Source: Deltaproteobacteria bacterium
GTDB lineage: Bacteria > Myxococcota_C > UBA6777
Direction: 5' to 3'
Assembly (NCBI GenBank): GCA_006226375.1
Contig: SBHC01000081.1
Coordinates: forward strand, 434,001 to 498,000
Length of the DNA: 64,000 nucleotides
In this document: positions 16,541-23,228 of the stretch, piece by piece
Layout of the letters: each line of letters begins with the position of its first letter
Numbering within the stretch: position 1 is the stretch's first letter
The notes under the pieces: generated by a model
Told to the model about the DNA's origin: nothing
The model's database searches: none
Seen by the model: only the letters and a program-made list of their open reading frames with translations
Translations under genes and position numbers: made by a program

Positions 16541-17452
16541 ATGACAGCAATCAACGGATTCAGCGGAAATGCAATGTTCGCATCGTTTGGCTTCGTTCAA
16601 ATGAACCAGTCAGCTCAAACTGCCATCACGCAGAACTTGGGCCAAGTGCAGAACTTCTTTTCTGGAATCAACACCGGAATCAACAGCTTCAACATGGGCC
16701 AACTGCCCACCATGCCGCAAACTGGCTTTGCTCAGCAATCCGGTTTCATGGCGGCTGGCTACATCGCTCCCCCCAGCACGGGCACGGTGAACCCCAGCGT
16801 CCCCAGCAACGGCAAGAGCGGTCTGATTCAAACCGGCAAGACTCCCCCCGAATACGTAACCCCCGGTGGTTATAAGATTGCTGCAGAAGGAAAAGACGCG
16901 GCCTGGACCGTGACCACTCCGGAAGGAAAGAAAACTCGTATCTGGGGCGACCCGCACGTCCACGAAAGCGATGGCGGAAAGTGGGACTTCAAGAAGAACA
17001 TGAGCTTTGTTCTTCCCGATGGAACCAAGATCTCGGTCAAGACAACGCCTCCCCGTCCCAACGGCTACACTGTGACCGAAAGCATCGACATCATGAACGG
17101 CAACCAGCGCGCAACCATCGGCGGCATCGACAAAAACAAGCCGGCCAGCGAAGGCGTTCAGAACGACCGATGGGCTCTCGATGCCCGCACTCCCGACGGT
17201 GACTACGCTGTCCTCGGTGGAGACGGTGACGACTGGTTCCTCCAAGGCAAGAACGAAATCGTCGGCTCCGAGAAGCAAGGCGAAGTGTTCAAGACCAAAG
17301 CTGGCACCACCCGTGGCATCACCCAGCAAGCCCAACAAGCGATGAGCGAAGGACAACCCGCTCCCCGCTTCGGTGGCCAACAGTTCTTGCTCCAGATGAT
17401 CCAGCAGATGATGCAACAAATCCAGGCACAACTCAGCCAGATTCGCTACTAA
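16541..17452 (+). CDS. DUF1521 / metal-ion-inducible autocleavage (MIIA) domain protein
   Basis: A 303-residue protein. Residues about 1-110 are Gln/Asn/Gly/Pro-rich without a Sec signal. Residues about 115-240 match DUF1521: WGDPHVHESDGGKWDFK (135-151), MSFVLPDGTKI, MNGNQRATIGGID, DGDYAVLGGDGDDWF. In the rhizobial type-III effector NopE1 this domain cleaves itself between Asp and Pro of GDPHVD in response to calcium. Here the site is Gly136-Asp137-Pro138-His139-Val140, with His141 replacing Asp. The acidic DGDD stretch could bind calcium. The C-terminus is Gln-rich and helical. AAGGAG precedes ATG 16541. No secretion genes are nearby, so export by a type III or other route is unproven. Confidence 0.85.
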   Translation: MTAINGFSGNAMFASFGFVQMNQSAQTAITQNLGQVQNFFSGINTGINSFNMGQLPTMPQTGFAQQSGFMAAGYIAPPSTGTVNPSVPSNGKSGLIQTGKTPPEYVTPGGYKIAAEGKDAAWTVTTPEGKKTRIWGDPHVHESDGGKWDFKKNMSFVLPDGTKISVKTTPPRPNGYTVTESIDIMNGNQRATIGGIDKNKPASEGVQNDRWALDARTPDGDYAVLGGDGDDWFLQGKNEIVGSEKQGEVFKTKAGTTRGITQQAQQAMSEGQPAPRFGGQQFLLQMIQQMMQQIQAQLSQIRY

Positions 17453-17481
17453 GATCAACACACTGAGTCATGCCTAAAAAG

Positions 17482-17516
17482 AAGGCCGGGTCCATGGACT
17501 CGGCCTTTTTTGTTTT
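17482..17516 (+). terminator. Rho-independent terminator of the DUF1521 gene
   Basis: AAGGCCG (17482-17488) pairs with CGGCCTT (17501-17507), with inner GTCC/GGAC pairing, followed by TTTTTGTTTT. It lies 30 bp after the stop codon. Confidence 0.88.
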
Positions 17517-17557
17517 GGGGACGTTGGAAACGAAAGAGCACCAGAAACAAGGGGACG

Positions 17558-19924
17558 TTAACGAACAATCTTTCGCGCGTACGTACCCACAAAGAGGGTC
17601 ATCGTGATGATCCCAACGAGGGCTTCCAACGCAACGATCCCCTTAAGCCAGCCGTGAAAATCGGGGTGCACATCACCGAAGCCCATGGTGGTAAAGGCCA
17701 TCGTGGAGAAGTAGATGGACTGCACCAGAGAGATCCGCTGCCCACCCACAATCTCCTTTCCTTCCAAGACAATCTGATCCGGCACACACCAGTAGAACAC
17801 GCCAAAGAACAGAATCAGACAAAACGCGAGCACCGTAATCCGCAGAGGGTGCGTACCGTAGCTGCTTCCGTAGTCGAGGAACACCCGCTCCAAACCGTTC
17901 TTACAGAGCTGGCCCCACTTCCTCTCTGCCAAAGACTCCTTCGACGACGCCTGACGCGAGGTCCTTCGGAACATCCAGTACGCCCAATCCTCTTCATCGT
18001 GCATGCCCTGGTACGCAAAGCTCTTCTTGAGCAACAAAAACTCGTTGGCGGTGCGCTCCAGCTCAATGGGAGCAGGATCTGTGCTTCGATCTCCGCGGAG
18101 TTTTCCGGCAATTTGTTGGGGTGTCACGGCGATCAGATCCGTCACCATGTTGTAGAAGCTGATCCCGGCAAACGAAGCATCTGCCAGATTCACACGACGG
18201 TTGATGTTTGCCCCTTTCAAGTGAAGTTCTTGCGCCACGGTCATGCGGCGAAGATCCAACTCCAGGTTGCAAAACACTCCAGTAAGCACAGCGTCCTTCT
18301 GGAACTTCGCATAGCGAAAGCTCACTTGCTCGCCAAAGTAAGCATACTTGTAGCTGGCTTCTTCAGCGAACGTGACAAATTGAAACAAAGCCTTCTTTAA
18401 GAAACGTGTGCCCTCGAAATGAGCTTCGCCATGAAATGTCGCCGCCTGAGAATCTTCCTTGGCGGTGACCACCTGATCGGACGAGAACGCAGCAGCACCT
18501 TCAAACTCTGCTCCGTTAAACTCCACCTGCTGAAAGGTAGCTCCGGTGAAGAAAGCCTTGTACGCAAAGTGCGCGTCCACAAAGGTCGCCTTCTCCACAA
18601 ACGTAACATCGGAGAACACCGCTTGGCGCTCAAAGATCGCTCGGTTGAAAGACACATTTTGATGGAAGGTGCTTTGCTGAAACTGACACCGTGCGACCAT
18701 CTGAACGTTGGAAAAATTGGTGCGTCGGTGGAAGATGGCCCGCTCAAACGAAACCACGCCCTCTTTGTCACCAAGAATCGCTCCTCGCAACGAAGTCTTC
18801 CCAGCAAACGAAGCTCCTGAACAGAGCAGCTGGTGCACGACGATGGTGCCTTCCAGATCAAAGTCTCTGGAAAAGACAGCGTCTTCCCAGTTCACGCTGT
18901 TCTCCAACGTACCGAGATGGGCGTTGCGACAGAGCAAGCCACCTTGGAAGACTGTACCTTTGCCATCGATTGTCCCGTTAATTCGGGCATCATCCACAGT
19001 CACACGTCCACCAAACGTCACCCCAGGAGTTTGCCAATCGCCCTCCAGCTGCAGTCGGGACAGCAACACAGCATCCTCAAACGTGCTGTTGTGGAGAGCA
19101 ATTCTTGTATGCGCAATCACCGAACGAAAGGACAACTTCCCCTTGTACGTTGATCCCTTGCTAGAGAACTCTCCGATCATCTCAGTGCTATCGAACACAA
19201 CCTCTCCTTCACACGTGACCTTATTAAAGCCAGCGCGCAAATGAAACGTTGCATGATTGATAAACAAAGCGCCGCGAAAGAGAGACTCACGAACGTTCAC
19301 CTTCTGATAAAACGTCGAACGACGGAGCAAAACATCAGCGTGACAATCCATTTCAAGGAGCCAAGTGAGATTGTGCATTTCAGACTGGATGATTTGTAGC
19401 TCACCGTGGAACACAGAGCTGCTGCATTGCAGGACACCGCCCACCTGACAATAGCTGAGAGAGACCGTGTTGTGGTGCTCTCCCAGCAAACGGCAACCCC
19501 CTTCAAAGGTCGCGTAGTCGCATTGCAAGCCCCCTTCCCAGCGAGACGAAAGAAAAGCCACATCGCCATGGAAGGTTGTCTGCCTCTGCTCTGCTTTGGT
19601 ATCTCGCATGGACAAGACCGCTGCTTCCACACAGGTCACGTGCTCCAACGTGACTGCTTCTCGAAAGGTAGCTCCTTCCGTAAGCAGTCGATGGATTCGA
19701 GACTCACGAATCACAACCGGTGCAGAAACATCCTGGCTCCGAAGGTCAAGTTCTTCGACCTCAACTCCAACAAGCTCACCACCTTGCAGCAGTCGCTGAC
19801 GAGCCTCATCGTTGGAGAGAGGCTGCAGAGATGCATCAGCAGGGCAACCCCACAACGAAGGGTCTTGCGATGGAGAAGAAGAAGCAGGTTGTTCGATGGA
19901 GGAAGGCTGAGATGGGTCCGGCAT
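17558..19924 (-). CDS. Pentapeptide-repeat beta-helix fused to a two-TM potassium-channel pore
   Basis: A 788-residue protein. After a Ser/Pro-rich N-terminus, about 60-610 consists of dozens of short beta-helix repeats around aromatic/Ala positions (ATFEGGC, ANFSNV-like, AIFERQA, ATFVDAHF, AEFEGAAAF), i.e. a divergent pentapeptide-repeat stack. The C-terminus has TM1 (about 694-713), a pore helix with the selectivity filter TMGFGD (746-751), and TM2 (about 763-781): an Ion_trans_2 channel. TMGFGD replaces the usual TVGYGD; such filters are still potassium-type. The beta-helix lies on the cytosolic side and may gate or cluster the channel. GGAG precedes ATG 19924. It is divergent from the cysteine-rich lipoprotein pair and convergent with the DUF1521 gene. 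Confidence 0.85.
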   Translation of the reverse strand: MPDPSQPSSIEQPASSSPSQDPSLWGCPADASLQPLSNDEARQRLLQGGELVGVEVEELDLRSQDVSAPVVIRESRIHRLLTEGATFREAVTLEHVTCVEAAVLSMRDTKAEQRQTTFHGDVAFLSSRWEGGLQCDYATFEGGCRLLGEHHNTVSLSYCQVGGVLQCSSSVFHGELQIIQSEMHNLTWLLEMDCHADVLLRRSTFYQKVNVRESLFRGALFINHATFHLRAGFNKVTCEGEVVFDSTEMIGEFSSKGSTYKGKLSFRSVIAHTRIALHNSTFEDAVLLSRLQLEGDWQTPGVTFGGRVTVDDARINGTIDGKGTVFQGGLLCRNAHLGTLENSVNWEDAVFSRDFDLEGTIVVHQLLCSGASFAGKTSLRGAILGDKEGVVSFERAIFHRRTNFSNVQMVARCQFQQSTFHQNVSFNRAIFERQAVFSDVTFVEKATFVDAHFAYKAFFTGATFQQVEFNGAEFEGAAAFSSDQVVTAKEDSQAATFHGEAHFEGTRFLKKALFQFVTFAEEASYKYAYFGEQVSFRYAKFQKDAVLTGVFCNLELDLRRMTVAQELHLKGANINRRVNLADASFAGISFYNMVTDLIAVTPQQIAGKLRGDRSTDPAPIELERTANEFLLLKKSFAYQGMHDEEDWAYWMFRRTSRQASSKESLAERKWGQLCKNGLERVFLDYGSSYGTHPLRITVLAFCLILFFGVFYWCVPDQIVLEGKEIVGGQRISLVQSIYFSTMAFTTMGFGDVHPDFHGWLKGIVALEALVGIITMTLFVGTYARKIVR

Positions 19925-20170
19925 GCTGCGAACTCCTATAGATTAGGGGGAACCCAACGCAAAACGACTCACATTGATTTGTCTGAAGAAACACGCTCAG
20001 CGCTAGAACTCCTTGCTGAGGTGCGATGGAAGCGCCAACCCTGTAGGGATGAGGTCCTTCATTCGTCGTCAATGTTGAACATTTTTTCGTTCAGATTCCT
20101 TTATCAAAGTGAAAGAGATTTAAGGTCGTTTCTGTAATCACAGAACGATCCTAGTACCTTTGGGTTCGAT

Positions 20171-20240
20171 TCACAATCCCAACCCCAGGATTGTGATGGC
20201 TTTGTTGCACCTCTGGCCCCTGCAGTGGTATAGTTACCAC
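20171..20240 (+). promoter_or_regulatory. Promoter with two inverted repeats upstream of the Cys-rich lipoprotein pair
   Basis: TTGCAC (20205-20210), 18-bp spacer, TATAGT (20229-20234). The -10 box sits inside the palindrome GTGGTA-TAGT-TACCAC (20225-20240), an operator-like position. A second perfect 9-bp inverted repeat, TCACAATCC/GGATTGTGA (20171-20196), lies just upstream of the -35. The rest of the 351-bp gap 19925-20275 shows no other signal besides the Shine-Dalgarno of the divergent channel gene. Confidence 0.5.
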
Positions 20241-20275
20241 CGGGATTTCCTCCACAAACCAAGAAGAACGTGGGT

Positions 20276-21391
20276 ATGAACGCTGTGAAAAAGATAGGTG
20301 CACTTTTGTTGCTCTTGAGTGGGTTTGGTGTTTCCCTGATCGCCTGCCAACTCACCAACGAAGACTGCGTAGCACGTGAAGCCTGCAAGCGTGAAGGGTT
20401 GTGCCAGGCCAGCCCGGAGTTAAACCGCTGCGTCGCCACACAGGAAGGCTGCAAAGCCAGCCGGTTCTGCTTCAACCTCGGCCTCTGCAAAGAACAAGAC
20501 GGACGTTGCATCGCAAGCTCCGAAGAAGACTGTCGCAACTCCATCCAATGCAAAGAAGCCAACTATTGCTTACTACGCAAAGGAGAATGTGTCGAGATCA
20601 CCAAAGACTACTGCAGCAGCCGACCGGAGTGCACCAGCCAAGGACTCTGTTCACTCAACTCCAAGAAAGCCATCTGCATCGCCGGAACGGCCGAAGACTG
20701 CCAACAAAGCGAAGTCTGCAAAGAGCAACGACGCTGCCTCCTCGAAAACGAGAAATGCGTTCTCACCGATCAAGCCTGCAAAGATGGCCAGGAATGCGAA
20801 CAAAACGGCGCCTGCTCCCGACTGGGCGACAAGTGCGTGGTCAACTCCGACGACGACTGCCGTGAGAGCGTTGTCTGTCGCCAGGAGAAGAAATGCTTCG
20901 CCGAAGATGGAAAATGCGTGGAAACTCGAACCCAAGGCGGCAACTGCAAAAGCTCCTGCGCCACTGATGCAGACTGCTCTGGCTGCAGCAACGACCGCGT
21001 CCTGTGTGACGGAACCTACTGCGCCCAAGAAACCTGCAAAGACTCACAAGGCTGCAAAGACAAAGGACAATGCACACGCGAAGGCACACGATGCATCGCC
21101 AAAACCAAAGAAGACTGCAACACCATTTGCCTCAAAGAAGGCTTGTGCTCCGTGGACACCGCAACCGGCTCCTGCCAAGCAGCCTCCAACGATGACTGCG
21201 CCCAAAGCGAAGCCTGCACCAAACAAGGTCGCTGCAGCGCTCAAAAAGGCGAATGCGTCCTCGTCTGCCTGGAAAACCTCTGCAAGAATGACGCGGATTG
21301 TCGAGGCTGCCGAGGAGGACGAACCAGTTGTGTCTCCGGTCGATGCGCGACCCCTGGCTCCGGTGAAAGCACAGCAGACGGTGGAAATTAA
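20276..21391 (+). CDS. Cysteine-rich repeat lipoprotein A
   Basis: A 371-residue lipoprotein; the signal peptide ends in the lipobox LIAC with Cys24. The rest is about nine tandem units of 33-38 residues with the pattern DC..S..CK....C.......CV/I, probably disulfide-linked, ending in a short Gly/Ser/Asp tail. A variant CSSCATDADCSGC segment lies near residue 230. No Pfam-type domain is recognised; the units differ from the Stig1-like modules of the giant gene. ATG 20276 is taken over the GTG at 20270 because it starts the signal peptide directly. The stop TAA overlaps the next ATG (TAATG), so the paralogue downstream is translationally coupled. A surface or extracellular-matrix role is inferred only. 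Confidence 0.8.
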   Translation: MNAVKKIGALLLLLSGFGVSLIACQLTNEDCVAREACKREGLCQASPELNRCVATQEGCKASRFCFNLGLCKEQDGRCIASSEEDCRNSIQCKEANYCLLRKGECVEITKDYCSSRPECTSQGLCSLNSKKAICIAGTAEDCQQSEVCKEQRRCLLENEKCVLTDQACKDGQECEQNGACSRLGDKCVVNSDDDCRESVVCRQEKKCFAEDGKCVETRTQGGNCKSSCATDADCSGCSNDRVLCDGTYCAQETCKDSQGCKDKGQCTREGTRCIAKTKEDCNTICLKEGLCSVDTATGSCQAASNDDCAQSEACTKQGRCSAQKGECVLVCLENLCKNDADCRGCRGGRTSCVSGRCATPGSGESTADGGN

Positions 21392-22290
21392 TGACAACAC
21401 ACACTCCACGTTCTTCTTCGCCCGCTCGACCCATGTTTGGCCGGGTGTCCTCGACCCTTGTTGCACTTCTCTTGGTTGGGTTTGTGGCCGTCACAGCTTG
21501 CCAACAGCTTGACGCTGGCACCTGTCGAAAGAGTGAAGGCTGTGCTCGTCAGGGGCTTTGTAGCTTCGCTGATGGCAAGTGCATCGCCGCCAACAACACC
21601 GACTGCCAGGGAAGCCGATTCTGCATTGACAACGCCGAATGCGAAGCCCAAAACGGCCGATGCATCGTCGCCAGCGAAGCCCACTGCCGCAACTCGACCC
21701 AATGCAAAACCAACGGCCTCTGCCTCTTCCGTCGCGACGAATGCGCCGTCATAACCAACGCCTACTGTCAGTCACAACCCACCTGCCAAACCCAGGGAAA
21801 ATGCAACCTCGACACCAAAACCTTCGAGTGCATCCCCAAGTCTGTTGTGGACTGCGAAAACAGCGACGGCTGCAAAAACGAACTCAAATGCCTCCTTGAA
21901 AACAAACAGTGCATCATCACCGACGCGGTCTGCCAACGCAGCGAATCTTGCAACAAAGAAGGTCGCTGTACCCGCCTAGGTTCCGAATGTATTGTTGGGA
22001 AAGACGAAGACTGCAAAGGGTCCGAAGCCTGCAAAAACGAAGGTCGCTGCGTCGTGCGCTTCCGCCGTTGCGTCAAACCCCTCCCCGAACTTGTCGATGA
22101 ACCTGCCAACGAAGGCAGCACCGATGAAACCAACACCAACGATGGGGGAAGCAATGATGGAGGCAGAAACGAAGGCGGAAGCAGCGACGGAGGAAACAAC
22201 GAAGGCGGCGCCGAAGAAAGCAGCCCGAGTGAAGGCAACGCCGAAGAAAGCACATCAAGCCCAGAAACGGATGGAGTTGGCGAGTTTTAA
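21391..22290 (+). CDS. Cysteine-rich repeat lipoprotein B, paralogue of the preceding gene
   Basis: A 299-residue protein colinear with lipoprotein A through six units (for example DCRNSIQCKEANYCLL in A and HCRNSTQCKTNGLCLF in B). This shows a tandem gene duplication; B lacks the last units of A. A Ser/Arg-rich n-region precedes the hydrophobic core, with lipobox VTAC and Cys37. The last ~75 residues are low-complexity Asn/Asp/Gly/Ser/Glu repeats (GGSNDGGRNEGGSSDGG). The ATG overlaps the stop of gene A by one base. The tail is likely extended and acidic. It is followed at once by a palindromic dispersed repeat. Confidence 0.8.
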   Translation: MTTHTPRSSSPARPMFGRVSSTLVALLLVGFVAVTACQQLDAGTCRKSEGCARQGLCSFADGKCIAANNTDCQGSRFCIDNAECEAQNGRCIVASEAHCRNSTQCKTNGLCLFRRDECAVITNAYCQSQPTCQTQGKCNLDTKTFECIPKSVVDCENSDGCKNELKCLLENKQCIITDAVCQRSESCNKEGRCTRLGSECIVGKDEDCKGSEACKNEGRCVVRFRRCVKPLPELVDEPANEGSTDETNTNDGGSNDGGRNEGGSSDGGNNEGGAEESSPSEGNAEESTSSPETDGVGEF

Positions 22291-22297
22291 GGAAGCG

Positions 22298-22377
22298 ACC
22301 TCACCCCCGGCTGCGCTACGCTTGCCACCCCCTCTCCAGTTGGAGAGGGGCAACGAACAAAGTGAGTGGGGTGAGGT
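22298..22377. repeat. Dispersed palindromic repeat copy R1
   Basis: An 80-bp imperfect palindrome. The outer arms are ACCTCACCCC (22298-22307) and GGGGTGAGGT (22368-22377); the inner hairpin is CCCCTCTCCA-GT-TGGAGAGGGG (22329-22350). It lies eight bases after the stop of lipoprotein B and could end transcription. Confidence 0.85.
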
Positions 22378-22424
22378 TTGTAATGTTCAATAACAGCGAA
22401 ACTGAGCCCCAATACATTCTGATG

Positions 22425-22480
22425 CTGCCCTTCTCCAAGGTGGAGAGGAGCAGCGAATAAAGCGAGCGGGTTGGGGTTGT
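22425..22480. repeat. Dispersed palindromic repeat copy R2 (degenerate)
   Basis: The inner hairpin CTTCTCCA-AGG-TGGAGAGG is kept, and the right flank GAATAAAGCGAGCGGGTTGGGG matches R1's GAACAAAGTGAGTGGGGTGAGG. The left outer arm is lost. It ends 10 bp from the DUF559 stop. Confidence 0.7.
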
Positions 22481-22489
22481 ACATAAGAT

Positions 22490-22879
22490 TCAAAGCAACG
22501 ACTCGATTGTTTCTCCAATCTTGGAGAGAACAAGATCCAGATTCTCAAGAACCTGCTGGTTAGAAAATCGAATAACGGTATAACCAAGCAACTCCAAACG
22601 CTCTTGCCTTGCGGCATCACGGTCTTTCTGTTTGTTATGGATAGGACCATCTATCTCGACAATCAACTTAGCTTGAAAACAATAGAAGTCGGCAATAAAC
22701 CTATCAATGGCTTGCTGCCGACGAAACTTATACCCTTTCAAGCGTCTTGCTCGCAGATGCCCCCATAAGACTCGCTCTGCATGTGTAGACTCCTTTCGGA
22801 ACAAGCGAGCCCTGAGCTTCAATCTACTCCATTCTCGTGTTCCTGAAGTCCACACAGGATGTTTCTCATTCTTGCTCAC
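22490..22879 (-). CDS. DUF559 (PD-(D/E)XK, Vsr-like) endonuclease-domain protein
   Basis: A 129-residue protein of the DUF559 family, a small nuclease fold related to Vsr mismatch endonucleases. Seen motifs: STHAERVLWGHLRARRLKGYKFRRQQ, FIADFYC (Asp64), KLIVEIDG (Glu75, Asp77), HNKQKDRDAARQERLELLGYTVIRF. Asp64 and the E-x-D give the metal site. GTG 22879 is chosen because AAAGGAG lies six bases upstream; the frame is open to 22960 but without a better signal. Members are often found beside palindromic repeats like those on both sides here. Its biological role is not established; a REP-like mobility or repair role is conjecture. Confidence 0.82.
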   Translation of the reverse strand: MSKNEKHPVWTSGTREWSRLKLRARLFRKESTHAERVLWGHLRARRLKGYKFRRQQAIDRFIADFYCFQAKLIVEIDGPIHNKQKDRDAARQERLELLGYTVIRFSNQQVLENLDLVLSKIGETIESLL

Positions 22880-23013
22880 AATAGACTCCTTTCGACAGCT
22901 CAAACGTGTGTGACGTTTGGGCTCTTTGAAAGAAGCATGCCAGCGCAAAACAACGTTCATCTGAGTAAATGACAGGGACTTCCGAGTGACAGTGAAGCCA
23001 TACAGTTACCAAG

Positions 23014-23052
23014 TTGTCCAAGATCGGGACACAGTGTCCTGATCTTGGACAA
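23014..23052. repeat. 39-bp near-perfect palindrome
   Basis: TTGTCCAAGATC (23014-23025) pairs with GATCTTGGACAA (23041-23052); inside, GGACAC and GTGTCC pair around a single A, and one G.T pair joins the two helices. It lies 135 bp upstream of the DUF559 start and about 180 bp beyond the giant gene's stop. No T-run follows. It could be an operator, a terminator-like RNA hairpin or a mobile-element end. Confidence 0.85.
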
Positions 23053-23097
23053 CGATGTTCGACCTACCCAAGACAGTTTCGACAAATTATGTTATCG

Positions 23098-23145
23098 CCC
23101 TTCTCCAGTTTGGAGAGGGGGTGGCAAGCGCAGCGCAGCCGGGGG
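23098..23145. repeat. Dispersed palindromic repeat copy R3
   Basis: Hairpin CTTCTCCA-GTT-TGGAGAGG followed by GGGTGGCAAGCGCAGCG and a GGGGG end. It is identical over 48 bp to R4, which starts 69 bp further on. Together they form a tandem pair just beyond the stop of the giant gene. Confidence 0.85.
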
Positions 23146-23166
23146 AAGGTGTGCTTTCTTATCCTC

Positions 23167-23220
23167 CCCTTCTCCAGTTTGGAGAGGGGGTGGCAAGCGC
23201 AGCGCAGCCGGGGGTGAGGT
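23167..23220. repeat. Dispersed palindromic repeat copy R4
   Basis: Same 48 bp as R3 plus the outer arm GGGGTGAGGT that also closes R1. It ends eight bases from the giant gene's stop codon. Confidence 0.85.
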
Positions 23221-23228
23221 CTTTCCTA

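Noticed and set aside
16610-17461. Reverse-strand 283-aa ORF opposite the DUF1521 gene
   Set aside because: It is antisense to a clearly recognised domain with a strong ribosome-binding site and terminator.
20589-21512. Forward 307-aa Lys/Ala-rich ORF over the Cys-rich lipoproteins
   Set aside because: Frame shadow; it lacks the signal peptide and cysteine periodicity that mark the real frames.
23098-23220. Tandem hairpin repeats R3/R4 as a CRISPR array
   Set aside because: Only two direct units here, each with internal dyad symmetry; no further spacers, no leader and no cas genes.
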